Under the pieces are notes generated by a model. It was not told the DNA's origin, made no database searches, and saw nothing but the letters and a program-made list of their open reading frames with translations. Both the position numbers and the translations under genes were made by a program. Below are positions 47,443-56,609 of a stretch of 64,000 bases of DNA, piece after piece. The stretch covers positions 1 to 64,000 of the IMG/VR virus record IMGVR_UViG_3300035698_024184; one strand, 5' to 3'. The DNA comes from a virus. Position 1 is the stretch's first letter. The number at the start of each line of letters is the position of its first letter.

Positions 47443-48669
47443 TTAAAAATCAATAATATGCTCACTCATATCTATATTATCAGAAAAATTCATTATATCA
47501 AAATCCCAATTTATAGTTACCGTAGCAGTTTCCCCTTCACGATGCTTCTTTAATTCCAAATCCATAATTTTCTGTTCCTTCATTTCATTATTCTGATATA
47601 ATAAAATTACTGTATCAGCATCTGGAGCAAGATTAGCATACCCTATATCCCCTAAACTTCCTCGATTATTTCGACCAGGTTTTCTATTAAATTGTGTAGT
47701 AGCAATCCCACATTTTTGCGTTCTCTGTAACATACTCTTAAAGGCTCTTGAAACTCCTATATCTCCTCGCCAATCTCTATTTTTACTATCTTCATCTTCT
47801 AATAAATATATACCATCAATTATAATAACATCAGGATTATACTCTTCAACATACGACTCAATTTCTAACATAGTTGATACTTCGCTAGAACCAACAATCC
47901 AAAAAGGAACTTCACTCTTTAATTCTTTAATTAACCTCTCTTTCCATTCTATTTCCTGCATCGATGCAATAGTTCCATGTCTAATATCTTCATACTTAGT
48001 TTGTGTAATAATAGCAGAAAGCCTACGAGCAAATAATTCAGGCGACATTTCTTTTGTAAAAATTACCGGAACCTTACTTTGTTTCCATATTGAATAAGCA
48101 ATATAACAAGCAAGCCAACTTTTTCCAATACTAGTAGAAGCGGCAATTAATACATATTCTTCTGAATGAAGACCCATAGTAACATTATCTAATTTATGCC
48201 ACCCCATTTTTATTCCATCAATACCAATAATCTTCTTTTCATCATAATTCCGAATAATATCAGGTCCAGCTTTTAATAAATTCAATTCTCTTGACAACTT
48301 AACTTCTACATTATACTGACTAATTCCTTTTCGTAAAGCAACTAAAGCTTCTTTTGAATTATTCTCCTTTAAATTTTCTGCTGCCTGTGTAATAGTTTGA
48401 GCTACTATATTGTATTCATATCGTTGCCTTAATTTTTCAATATAGTATAAAATTGGCTCACTAATAGAAATTGGAACAAAATCAACAAATTTTTCTTGCA
48501 CTGTTTTAACAGTAGGAACAACACCATAATTCTTTTTATGAGCTAAAATAAAAGAAAAAATCGCTTTATATCGTCCATAAAAAAAGGTAGCTGTTAATTT
48601 ATGTTGAATTACCATTTTTACATCCTGCGTCTCTAATAATGAACTCAACAATTGTAATTCAATATCCAT
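47443..48669 (-). CDS. DnaB-like replicative helicase
   Basis: Start ATG 48669 (MDIELQLLSS) because GAGG lies 6 nt upstream and the promoter starts transcription at about 48689. ASTSIGKSW Walker A at 177-185, VIIIDGIYLL Walker B, TTQFNRKPGRNNRG (DnaB loop). N-terminal helical domain present. 408 residues. Confidence 0.85.
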   Translation of the reverse strand: MDIELQLLSSLLETQDVKMVIQHKLTATFFYGRYKAIFSFILAHKKNYGVVPTVKTVQEKFVDFVPISISEPILYYIEKLRQRYEYNIVAQTITQAAENLKENNSKEALVALRKGISQYNVEVKLSRELNLLKAGPDIIRNYDEKKIIGIDGIKMGWHKLDNVTMGLHSEEYVLIAASTSIGKSWLACYIAYSIWKQSKVPVIFTKEMSPELFARRLSAIITQTKYEDIRHGTIASMQEIEWKERLIKELKSEVPFWIVGSSEVSTMLEIESYVEEYNPDVIIIDGIYLLEDEDSKNRDWRGDIGVSRAFKSMLQRTQKCGIATTQFNRKPGRNNRGSLGDIGYANLAPDADTVILLYQNNEMKEQKIMDLELKKHREGETATVTINWDFDIMNFSDNIDMSEHIIDF

Positions 48670-48695
48670 AAACATCCTCAAATAAGCATAAGTAT

Positions 48696-48724
48696 ATTAT
48701 ACAACGCCCTTTATCAATTTTCAA
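48696..48724 (-). promoter_or_regulatory. Sigma-70 promoter upstream of DnaB-like helicase
   Basis: TTGAAA (48724-48719), 17-bp spacer, TATAAT (48701-48696) on the minus strand. The start of transcription should be near 48689, leaving a leader of only ~20 nt. Confidence 0.75.
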
Positions 48725-48740
48725 GAAAATAAAAATAATT

Positions 48741-49331
48741 TTATCGAAAATCACAACACTTTACTTTAGTAATGATTCTTCGTCCCGCACGATTAGATAA
48801 TCCAACCCTCGGTCTAGCCACAATTCCTTCTGCTTCAAACTCCCCATAATATGATTTAAACCCCTTTTTAACTGTTTCAATTGCTTTTCCTAACGTTCCA
48901 ATCCCCCAACAGGGTACTTGTAAAACTTCATGCTCTAAAGCCCACAAATCCACATCATTTTGCGTTAACCACCATTTTCCACATCTAATATCAAAAAGTA
49001 CAAATCGTTGATCTGTAAAATATTTATCACCACCTTGAATTTTTGGACCAACACCTTCTCCATATAATATAGTGTTTTCAAACAATGAGGGATCTTTAAA
49101 TTTATTTTGTAAATACTCTATTAATTGTTTAGGTAATTCGGCTTTATCAGTACGACCTGCAAATCTTATTTCTTCATTCTCAAAAATAACTCGAATATTC
49201 ATTCCATCTAATTTTTCACTAAGTAACCAATCATTATTAAACAAATATTGAAACTCAGGTTCACTGAATTCTCCATTAAATTTATGAGTATCATGGTCCC
49301 TTTTATAAATTGATTGAATTTTATGATACAT
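48741..49331 (-). CDS. RNA ligase-like protein (second)
   Basis: 196 residues. SEKLDGMNIR motif with Lys40, YGEGVGPKIQGG (motif III), FDIRC and EGIVARPRVGL (motif IV), then TKVKC (motif V). Shorter than Rnl2, lacking a C-terminal domain. With the Rnl2-type gene at 36175, it suggests RNA repair capacity. Confidence 0.75.
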   Translation of the reverse strand: MYHKIQSIYKRDHDTHKFNGEFSEPEFQYLFNNDWLLSEKLDGMNIRVIFENEEIRFAGRTDKAELPKQLIEYLQNKFKDPSLFENTILYGEGVGPKIQGGDKYFTDQRFVLFDIRCGKWWLTQNDVDLWALEHEVLQVPCWGIGTLGKAIETVKKGFKSYYGEFEAEGIVARPRVGLSNRAGRRIITKVKCCDFR

Positions 49332-49911
49332 CCTTTATCTCCAGTAAAAAATTTGGATATCGAACATTTTTATACATATATTCACAAAATATACGCCAAT
49401 GTTCTAACTTATGATTTTTTCTCTGTAACATTATATTTCGTAACGTCTTATAACTAAACATCCACATTCGAGTTTGTAAAAATCCTTCAGGTAATCTTCT
49501 TTTTATAGAACTTATATCATCTTCTTGTATATAACTTAACAATAAACGTAAATCAACTAAAGTAATTGATTCACTTTCAAAATTTTCAATACAAAATTTA
49601 TTTAATTCATCTTTATCTTCATATACAATATTCTTTAATTCTTTTACTAAAGTGTGCATTGTACTTTCAGAAGATTTACTGGATAAACGATATGTATCAG
49701 CTTCCTGCCACCAATAACGAGGTGCTCGAACTTTTACCCAAATCATCATATGTTCTAAAAATTTATTATGACCACCATCAAAATCACATAATCTTTCAGC
49801 CACATTTTGCATCAAATGAGCCTCTTGTTTCTTATTTAATGATAACCCATACATAGCAGAATTAAATCCACACTCTTCTAAAATTTCAACTTTCATTACA
49901 CTATCAATCAT
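49321..49911 (-). CDS. Possible ThyX-like (flavin-dependent thymidylate synthase) protein
   Basis: 196 residues from ATG 49911. The segment APRYWWQEADTYRLSSKSSE then STMHTL, and LPEGFLQTRMWMFSYKTLRN..RKNHKLEHW, fit a widespread phage family that resembles ThyX (Arg/His-rich motif with Ser-rich signature). The exact RHRxxS motif is not visible. I cannot confirm the activity; an uncharacterised family is equally possible. Confidence 0.45.
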   Translation of the reverse strand: MIDSVMKVEILEECGFNSAMYGLSLNKKQEAHLMQNVAERLCDFDGGHNKFLEHMMIWVKVRAPRYWWQEADTYRLSSKSSESTMHTLVKELKNIVYEDKDELNKFCIENFESESITLVDLRLLLSYIQEDDISSIKRRLPEGFLQTRMWMFSYKTLRNIMLQRKNHKLEHWRIFCEYMYKNVRYPNFLLEIKDVS

Positions 49912-49926
49912 GTATTACACCTTTAA

Positions 49927-50580
49927 TTATACCCAAGTACCTTCTTTAAATAAATTTTTATATACAATTCTAGTATATTCATTTTGTTTTTCTACATCCA
50001 TATCCCTATTTTTAAATACAGTAATATACTGTCCAAATATTTCGTGATTTTCAATTCCATCTAATTCAATTTCACTACGATGATATTTATTCTTACGAGT
50101 AAAAAAGTAACAAATTCTACCCCAAAATTTGTGGCACTTAGTAGGTAAATATACTCCATAAGGATTTCTTTCTAATCTTACAATATGAGCATGATTATTT
50201 GCCGCCCATCTTATCTCATTTATAAATCGAGCATCTGAAATAACAATAAAAGAATTCTCTGGAGTAGCATTGACAAAATGTTCCAAAGCAAAAACATGAG
50301 CATCTACCCAAAGTTTTCGTAAAACATCTGTTCCTAAATAAACCATCAATTTTCTAGCACTTTTCCCACAAGCTAATTTTTCATTCTTAGATTTATTACT
50401 ACCATTAACTTGTTCCTCAGTAGCACCAAAAAAGACTTTTACCAATTCTTTTAAGGATTGAGCAAATTTTAAATGATATAATGTCTTTTTCTCCTTTAAT
50501 GCTAATTCATTTAAACAATTACAAAAAGTATCTTTTCCACTCTGTAACTTACCACATACTACAATAATAGTTCTACTCAT
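49927..50580 (-). CDS. Deoxynucleoside monophosphate kinase (T4 gp1-like)
   Basis: 217 residues. P-loop VCGKLQSGKDTF at 8-19, a middle segment KLMVYLGTDVLR, and FIVISDARFINEIRWA for the second ATP motif. It would phosphorylate modified or ordinary dNMPs, possibly needed for precursors of phage DNA. GAGG before ATG 50580. Confidence 0.75.
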   Translation of the reverse strand: MSRTIIVVCGKLQSGKDTFCNCLNELALKEKKTLYHLKFAQSLKELVKVFFGATEEQVNGSNKSKNEKLACGKSARKLMVYLGTDVLRKLWVDAHVFALEHFVNATPENSFIVISDARFINEIRWAANNHAHIVRLERNPYGVYLPTKCHKFWGRICYFFTRKNKYHRSEIELDGIENHEIFGQYITVFKNRDMDVEKQNEYTRIVYKNLFKEGTWV

Positions 50581-51005
50581 TCTAACCTCATAATTTGATT
50601 TATATCCTTAACAACACGTCCCACTTTTCCAAAATCCCTCATGTCATCCACAGAAAAATGATAATAATATTTCATATTATATTGCTTAATAAGTCTTTTT
50701 ATTTCTTTGTAATCATCAATAATTTCAAAATAAGTATACTGATAATAGCCTAAAAAATCACGTAACATATCTTCATGTTCTAATACTCCCTGATAAATAA
50801 TCAAAATATTAAAATACTTAGAAAGTTTTTCACAAATTTTTAAAGCTAATAAATCAGGACGTAATTCATATTTTGCTCTACTAAACAACTTTTTCTTATA
50901 ATAATCATATGCTCTATCCCACTGTACATTTTCATCTTCCATTAAAAAACGTATATCGATACCTAATACTGATAACAATCGAGTATCCAAATCTCCATTT
51001 TTCAT
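50577..51005 (-). CDS. Hypothetical protein (142 aa)
   Basis: No family recognised. Residues ~20-70 have two helices, then strands FNILIIYQGVLEHEDMLRDF, that resemble a small phosphatase-like (HAD-like) core, but no DxD is seen. It ends just before the kinase. Its start overlaps the preceding gene. Confidence 0.45.
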   Translation of the reverse strand: MKNGDLDTRLLSVLGIDIRFLMEDENVQWDRAYDYYKKKLFSRAKYELRPDLLALKICEKLSKYFNILIIYQGVLEHEDMLRDFLGYYQYTYFEIIDDYKEIKRLIKQYNMKYYYHFSVDDMRDFGKVGRVVKDINQIMRLE

Positions 51006-51373
51006 AAACGCATAGCCTCTACAGATTTTTTAGCATTAAAATCTTGACGTTGTTGCTCTGTAAAATGCCCACTAAATCGGGGTGCTTTATAATAATGAAA
51101 TTTTTCATACATTTCACCTACACTAATCAAAGTTTCATCCACACTATCCCATATTTGAGGAATACTAACTTTATCTTTTTTAGTTAAATTCTTCAATTCT
51201 TTATAAAATTTATCACCAAATACTCCATCTAAATACTTTACTACAAAAGAGATATGTCTACTAGCCATAAACTTCAAAATATCATGGACAGAACGTTTAA
51301 CAAACTTTTGACTACCCTTACTCCAAATGGGCACTTGTACTTGAATACCATGACTAATAAATAAATGTAACAT
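51002..51373 (-). CDS. Hypothetical protein (123 aa)
   Basis: ATG 51373 behind AAAGGAG. Contains KGSQKFVKRSVHDILKFMAS and FTEQQRQDFNAKKSV, an alpha-helical basic protein. No domain recognised; ATGA overlap with the next gene. Confidence 0.45.
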   Translation of the reverse strand: MLHLFISHGIQVQVPIWSKGSQKFVKRSVHDILKFMASRHISFVVKYLDGVFGDKFYKELKNLTKKDKVSIPQIWDSVDETLISVGEMYEKFHYYKAPRFSGHFTEQQRQDFNAKKSVEAMRL

Positions 51374-51389
51374 AATAAACTCCTTTAAT

Positions 51390-51575
51390 TTATGATTTAT
51401 CTTTATTAATTAACTTTTGTAAACGAACAACCTCATTACATAATTCTAACATTTGTTCTGAAACAAACAACAAATTTGAAATTTTCATATTACGAAATTC
51501 TTCTTTTGTCTTTTTTAAGAATCGTATTGTTTGTTTCGCATTATCTCGAATTTTTTCTATATCTTTTATTTTCAT
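51390..51575 (-). CDS. Small coiled-coil protein (61 aa)
   Basis: ATG 51575 with GGAG. Helical (DIEKIRDNAKQTIRFLKKTK, then EEFRNMKIS) with several Leu heptads. Overlaps the RNase H gene end by 35 nt. Role unknown. Confidence 0.5.
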   Translation of the reverse strand: MKIKDIEKIRDNAKQTIRFLKKTKEEFRNMKISNLLFVSEQMLELCNEVVRLQKLINKDKS

Positions 51576-52152
51576 CAACTATTACTCCAGATAATAATTT
51601 AAACCAATCTTCCAAAATCAATGCCTCTTTACCTATTAAAACTAAACTCTTCTCATGGCTTATTTCCCAATAACTACCACTATAAGTAGCAAGTAAATTA
51701 ATTTCTTCTCGTAATCTACTACAAAGCTCATCACACCGTTCATTTCCTTCATTACCTACATGTCCTTTTACATGTTCAAATATAACAAAAAAAGGAACCC
51801 GCTGTATCAAACTGAATAATATATGCCACAATTCTAAATTTTTAGCTCTTCCACCACTACTATTATACCCTCCATTTCTTAACCATTTTAAAAACCAACC
51901 ATCATTAATCCCACAACAAACATATTTAGAATCACTTTTAATAGTTACTCTATCAATAGGTATATTTAATTTCACAAAACCTAATAATCCAATAATAACC
52001 GCTAATAATTCCGCACGATTATTTGTACTATGTAATTCATACCCAACAAAAATACAATCATCTTTTTTATTATTACTAGTTGGAATAATAGCTGCAAAAG
52101 TACCCATACCTCCGGGATTAGGATAAATTCCACCATCAACATAAATATCCAT
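51541..52152 (-). CDS. rnhA: Ribonuclease HI
   Basis: 203 residues. D6 (MDIYVDGGIYPNPG), E48 (TNNRAEL), D74 (IKSDSKY), and the H131/D141 loop (HVKGHVGNEGNERCD) give all four DEDD-type catalytic residues. It removes RNA primers from RNA-DNA hybrids. The C-terminal ~50 residues are extra, Leu-rich. Confidence 0.88.
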   Translation of the reverse strand: MDIYVDGGIYPNPGGMGTFAAIIPTSNNKKDDCIFVGYELHSTNNRAELLAVIIGLLGFVKLNIPIDRVTIKSDSKYVCCGINDGWFLKWLRNGGYNSSGGRAKNLELWHILFSLIQRVPFFVIFEHVKGHVGNEGNERCDELCSRLREEINLLATYSGSYWEISHEKSLVLIGKEALILEDWFKLLSGVIVDENKRYRKNSR

Positions 52153-52172
52153 AATAACTATCCTTATAAAAT

Positions 52173-52207
52173 GGGTGGTGATTTACGTCAACACAACTAC
52201 ACCACCC
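52173..52207 (-). terminator. Hairpin upstream of RNase H
   Basis: GGGTGGTG at 52173-52180 pairs with CACCACCC at 52200-52207, loop of 19 nt. On the minus strand ATTTTATAAGG follows. Terminator-like, between the 52220-52378 gene and RNase H. Confidence 0.55.
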
Positions 52208-52219
52208 CAAATCAATTGG

Positions 52220-52378
52220 CTATTCTTTAATAATTTTATTCTCAGAAATTTTTAATACTTTTTTCAAATCAAATTTATCATCATCAGAAGCGTGTTTAAC
52301 CCAATGATACCAACAAATATCATATCCATAATAAATTATTTCAGGATATCTTCTACATTTGTTATCTTTGCATATCAC
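52220..52378 (-). CDS. Small protein (52 aa), GTG start
   Basis: GTG 52378 overlaps the end of the DUF932 gene, with GAGG three nt upstream. ICKDNKCRRYPEIIYYGYDI, then CWYHWVKHASDDDKF and a Lys-rich helix. Cys and Trp suggest a small zinc-knuckle-like domain. Ends TAG 52220. Confidence 0.55.
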   Translation of the reverse strand: MICKDNKCRRYPEIIYYGYDICWYHWVKHASDDDKFDLKKVLKISENKIIKE

Positions 52379-53780
52379 ATTCCTCACCTTCGTCGATTTT
52401 TGCTTCCTCTAATTTAATAAGAGCATCTACATCAAAAACTTTTCTCATATCATTATATAAAATCCCTACTTCTTCCACAGACATCTCACCACGAAAACGA
52501 TCATAAAAAGCATCTCGTTGTTCTTCAGAAATTTCATATTCTGCTACTGCATCCAAAACAGTTATTAACATACGAACAGTAATACTAACTTGTTCTTCTT
52601 CACAAATCTCATTTTCAATATTACCCATATGATTTTCTGTATTCAAAGAACTATCTTCATCAGGTTCTCTTACATCTCTATTCAACTCACTACTTATCAT
52701 AGTAATATTACCTTTTAATCGTCGTTGAGAATCATTTAAATACTTACCAGCCGCTTCTTCAAATTTTAAACGATCTTCAATCTCAAATCCCTGACAAGCA
52801 TGAGTAATAGCTTGAATAACTCCGAATACCGAAGCAGGTTCATTACGACTTACAAAATCTTCCATAACAGCTTCATAATATCTATTACTAGGTAACGTAT
52901 ACCTCTTAAACATATCTTTAACTTCACTAGCAATATCTTCTTTAGGAATTATCATCTGTTGAGCATCACTATACCTCTGCACCATACCATTCATTCGAGA
53001 AGGAATTAAAGCTACTTTCTCGCCAAATTTCTCACCAAATTCAGTATATTCCAACCGTGAATGTTTCATCCTAAACAACTTTTCATGTTCAAACATCTCA
53101 ATCATTCCATTACTACATATCAAACGATATATCATAGCATCACCAGTACAAGCCCTAGCTCCTACCTCACTATTTCCAATATGTAATCCTATTTGTACAT
53201 TATCAGAAGACCCATCATCCAACTTCCCAATTTCATATCTACCTGGAAAAAGTAGTTTTGCATGAAATACATGATCCAAAATATTATAATCAGCAACTTG
53301 AAAACCATACTCTTCAAACAAACTTTTCATACGAATAATCATATTTGTATTATCAAACTTAGCATAAGTACAAGATACAATTCCTCGTAAAGAATAATTC
53401 TTTCCATCTTCATTTTCAAATTCACGATAGCGTAATAAAACATCGCTACCATTTTGTTTAATCCAAAAATTAATATTCTCTAAAGCTAAATGTGGACTAC
53501 ATTTAATTAAATACTCTCTTGGAATACCCAACATATTTAAAAATTGTTGAAAAGACCACCTCGTAAATTCCAACTTCATATCTTCTAAAAATAATGTTAT
53601 AACAGTCTTTTTCTGTACCTCATTAATTTGGGCTTCTACTCTCAAAGCATGAGTTGGGCAATACTCTTCTTTCTTAGTTTTATCATCCTCTAAAAGAGCA
53701 TCTAATAACTCTTGAAAAGTAGACTTTCGCGGTTGCTCTTTCAAAATTTCTTCATTACGATACACTTCTACATCACTCAT
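52362..53780 (-). CDS. DUF932 (YfjQ-like) protein
   Basis: 472 residues, GGAG before ATG 53780. Region ~100-250 (LIKCSPHLALENINFW..., LRGIVSCTYAKFDN, GLHIGNSEVGARACTGD, LICSNGMIEM) is the DUF932 pattern, common in phages and plasmids with unknown role. C-terminal ~150 residues are acidic and helical. Confidence 0.7.
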   Translation of the reverse strand: MSDVEVYRNEEILKEQPRKSTFQELLDALLEDDKTKKEEYCPTHALRVEAQINEVQKKTVITLFLEDMKLEFTRWSFQQFLNMLGIPREYLIKCSPHLALENINFWIKQNGSDVLLRYREFENEDGKNYSLRGIVSCTYAKFDNTNMIIRMKSLFEEYGFQVADYNILDHVFHAKLLFPGRYEIGKLDDGSSDNVQIGLHIGNSEVGARACTGDAMIYRLICSNGMIEMFEHEKLFRMKHSRLEYTEFGEKFGEKVALIPSRMNGMVQRYSDAQQMIIPKEDIASEVKDMFKRYTLPSNRYYEAVMEDFVSRNEPASVFGVIQAITHACQGFEIEDRLKFEEAAGKYLNDSQRRLKGNITMISSELNRDVREPDEDSSLNTENHMGNIENEICEEEQVSITVRMLITVLDAVAEYEISEEQRDAFYDRFRGEMSVEEVGILYNDMRKVFDVDALIKLEEAKIDEGEECDMQR

Positions 53781-53798
53781 AACTATACTCCATACTAA

Positions 53799-54113
53799 TT
53801 ATTCTAAATTTTCTTCTACAATTAAACTTTCTACTTTATCATCCCCACCTTTTTTAGCCCAATCTTTATATTCTAAAATTACTAACCAAATCATTTCAAT
53901 AACTAATCGAGATATCCCAATAGCTAATTTTTCTCTTTTCGCTAAATTTAAAGCTAGTTTTTTAACTCCTTCCTCACCACAAACCCTCCTTACTTCTACA
54001 ATATAAGCTTCAGTTAACAAATTGATTTCCATAAAAACCGGATTAATTAAACCCCTTATTTCTTTACTATTTTCCTCTTCATTTTCACTAACTTCAAATC
54101 GACGTATTACCAT
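53799..54113 (-). CDS. Hypothetical protein (104 aa)
   Basis: Start ATG 54113 (MVIRRFEVSENEEENS). Alpha-helical, with a hydrophobic helix (GISRLVIEMIWLVILEYKDW), acidic end. No family recognised. Overlaps the end of the helicase-loader gene by 20 nt. Confidence 0.5.
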   Translation of the reverse strand: MVIRRFEVSENEEENSKEIRGLINPVFMEINLLTEAYIVEVRRVCGEEGVKKLALNLAKREKLAIGISRLVIEMIWLVILEYKDWAKKGGDDKVESLIVEENLE

Positions 54114-54666
54114 TATTAAACCGCCTATCTTTATCATTATAAACAACAGGTATTACACATTCATACAATAAACTAAACAACCCATTTCCATAAATTTCTT
54201 TTAATGACTTAACTACCAAATTAGTACTAAGTATAACAGGTAATAATTCTTGACTACGAAATCGTAACAAATTATCATATTGAACTATAGCATATTCAGA
54301 CGTTTTTTTACGATATTCCTTACCAAAATCATCCATAATCAAAATAGGAATTCTTCTATACATATCCTCAAAAGTTTCATTCACTGAATAATATTCAACG
54401 CGACGCAAATTATCCACCATATCAGCGGCCCTAGCAAAATGCACCCAAATATCTCTTAATAAAAAAAATTTAGCTAATGCGCACATGTCCCAAGTCTTAC
54501 CTTGTCCATTACCTCCAATTAAAAACAAACCACATCCTTTAATATACTCTTCATCTCGACAATACTTCTTTAGTTCTTCCTTACTTTCTGTAGTAAGACA
54601 ACACTCCTCTCCCCAATATCTTCGCGGAATCCCTGCTAATTTTAATACCCCTTTAGTTAATTTCAT
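54094..54666 (-). CDS. DnaC/DnaI-like helicase loader
   Basis: Start ATG 54666 with AGGTGA. LIGGNGQGKTWD Walker A at 49-60 and ILIMDDFGKEY Walker B near 108; a small AAA+ ATPase with a sensor-like Ser/Asn-rich strand (LPVILSTNLV). It would load the DnaB-like helicase. 190 residues. Confidence 0.75.
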   Translation of the reverse strand: MKLTKGVLKLAGIPRRYWGEECCLTTESKEELKKYCRDEEYIKGCGLFLIGGNGQGKTWDMCALAKFFLLRDIWVHFARAADMVDNLRRVEYYSVNETFEDMYRRIPILIMDDFGKEYRKKTSEYAIVQYDNLLRFRSQELLPVILSTNLVVKSLKEIYGNGLFSLLYECVIPVVYNDKDRRFNNGNTSI

Positions 54667-55097
54667 AACTTCACCTGAATAACATATATTGGCTCCCAAT
54701 CAAACCCTTTTTCTTTTTCACTATCAAGCCAATTCCATACTTTCATACTTATATTAACACTTTGATGAGGATCATAAACAGTCTTATAATATGATACTAA
54801 AGATTCTTCATCTACAACACGACAATCAAAAATAACCCAATGTCTTTCATTTTTATTTTTCTCACATTCAATATTTACCAACCAAACATAATTAGCAAAA
54901 TTTATACCCTCATTATAATCATAATGATCCACAATTGTAAAAAAACTAAACTTTCGATTAAATCTAACAATATGTTTTGCATGTAAACTCTTTGGATAAC
55001 CAATCTTTTGTTTTATTTCTTCTATAGATTTTCCTGATAACATAGCAATACAAGCATGACCACAATCATACTTTTCTTGTTGATTAATAAATTTCAC
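54663..55097 (-). CDS. C39/papain-like cysteine peptidase domain protein
   Basis: KYDCGHACIAMLSGKSIEEI with the nucleophile Cys at residue ~11-12, and ERHWVIFDC then YDPH with the His-Asp/Asn pair: the order of C39-like and related papain-fold proteases. 144 residues from GTG 55097 (or GTG 55103/TTG 55106); GAGG upstream. TAG of the upstream gene overlaps. Target unknown. Confidence 0.55.
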   Translation of the reverse strand: MKFINQQEKYDCGHACIAMLSGKSIEEIKQKIGYPKSLHAKHIVRFNRKFSFFTIVDHYDYNEGINFANYVWLVNIECEKNKNERHWVIFDCRVVDEESLVSYYKTVYDPHQSVNISMKVWNWLDSEKEKGFDWEPIYVIQVKL

Positions 55098-55867
55098 TAA
55101 CACCAATCCTCTAAAATATCTTTAGGTTGTTCATCAATTATTACTTCCATTTTTTTATCTTTCATATTAAAAGTAATTTTTTCTTGAGAAATTCTTTTTC
55201 TAATTTCAAATATAACTCCTCCAATTCCAAAATGAGTAAACCAATCTGGAGGATTATCAAATATATTAATCATCTGTTTTTCAATATCTACTACAGAAAC
55301 TTCCTTTAATAATTCTTTAAATTGTTTTAGTACCTTAAATTTATTATCAATAGCTATACAATTAAAACGATCATAATATAAACCATAAAATTTATCACTC
55401 AATAAAACACTTTCAGACTTAACTTTAGGTCTAAAACTTTTTGTAGATTTAATTTTAGTTACTATATCCGTAATTTTATTAGTAGTTTTATTACTAGGCT
55501 TTTTTATTGATTCAACTAATTCCTGAGTAATATTAGAATCAATCAAAGATTCAACTTTTTCCCCTTCATAAATCAATACATTTTTATTATCCAACAAAAC
55601 ATAATCAGAATATAATATATCAGAAATGTTATCTTCTAACTTATAACCTAATTCATATAGATTATCTACTTCAATAATAAAACCTAATTTTAATAAATTA
55701 CCTAAAACAAGAATACTTACATTACCATTTTTATTATCATACAAAAATCGTCTTCCCTTAATCTCTATAGAATCTAACATATATAAATAACTACTGAGTA
55801 ATTTTGCATCTTCTAAAAATTGAAAATAAACTGAATTGAATTGTTTACTACTAATATGTAGTTCCAT
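55097..55867 (-). CDS. Hypothetical protein (256 aa), first gene after the promoter
   Basis: Start ATG 55867 (MELHISSKQFNSVYFQ) with GGAG. Helical N-terminal half, a Lys/Thr linker, C-terminal strands. An association with the sliding clamp or replication origin is possible by position only. No domain recognised. Confidence 0.5.
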   Translation of the reverse strand: MELHISSKQFNSVYFQFLEDAKLLSSYLYMLDSIEIKGRRFLYDNKNGNVSILVLGNLLKLGFIIEVDNLYELGYKLEDNISDILYSDYVLLDNKNVLIYEGEKVESLIDSNITQELVESIKKPSNKTTNKITDIVTKIKSTKSFRPKVKSESVLLSDKFYGLYYDRFNCIAIDNKFKVLKQFKELLKEVSVVDIEKQMINIFDNPPDWFTHFGIGGVIFEIRKRISQEKITFNMKDKKMEVIIDEQPKDILEDWC

Positions 55868-55921
55868 AAAATATAACTCCAATTTATCAATAAAACAAAT
55901 GTTAAAAAAGTAGATAAGTGT

Positions 55922-55950
55922 ATTATAACAACACCTGAAAGGTATTACAA
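55922..55950 (-). promoter_or_regulatory. Sigma-70 extended -10 promoter of the replication operon
   Basis: TTGTAA (55950-55945), 17-bp spacer and TGTTATAAT (TATAAT at 55927-55922), a TG-extended -10. It faces left into the 55867 gene and the replication cluster. Confidence 0.8.
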
Positions 55951-56609
55951 GAACAAAATAAATAATTTTCAAAACTTAATTTATTCTGAAGAAATGAATT
56001 ATTCTGAAGAAATGAATATTTCTGCCAAAATTATTTCTAATATTATAATTTATTCTAAATAAAATATTCAAATAAAATCTGGAAAATGAATTGTAAGCGA
56101 ACAAAGTGAGCCAAAATTAAAATTTTGATTTTAACAATATTTTGGCCACATTAACATTCTAAGAATAAGATTTTTTTTCTTAGAATACTAATTATATTAA
56201 AAGATACTAATTTAATAAGCACTAATATTAATGATGATACTTTATCAAGACAAAATAGTATAATTTTTTTATAAAAAATTGATTAATAATATGGAAATAG
56301 TATATTATTAATATATGTAATAAATCTGAACAATGAAGATATTAATTTATTATATTAATACCGTGCGTGCGCACGCGAGAAAATTAATTTAGCCTATTTT
56401 TCTAGTAATATGAATAGCTAGGAAATTACCAGAAACACTAGAATTAAGTCTACAGTCTTCATATTTCAAATTTCTTTAATCGATTAAGTACTAATTGATA
56501 CAATTAATCAATTTAATCTAACTATTATTAAGTCAATCAATTGTATATCAGGTATCATTATAAGGGATGCTATAAAATATTGCAAGAGAAAAATAAAAAA
56601 AATTAAAAT
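55951..56609. other. Non-coding AT-rich region with repeats, candidate replication origin
   Basis: 660 bp with no supported gene. It holds a perfect tandem 18-bp repeat (TTATTCTGAAGAAATGAA at 55981-55998 and 55999-56016), an 8-bp inverted repeat GCCAAAAT/ATTTTGGC (56110-56146), a hairpin ATTCTAAG/CTTAGAAT (56156-56186), and a GC-rich 12-bp palindrome GCGTGCGCACGC (56365-56376) in an otherwise AT-rich region. Iterons plus palindrome beside replication genes suggest an origin; no initiator-binding consensus is proven. Confidence 0.55.
56365..56376. repeat. GC-rich perfect palindrome GCGTGCGCACGC
   Basis: 12-bp perfect palindrome, exceptional in AT-rich surroundings. Confidence 0.8.
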
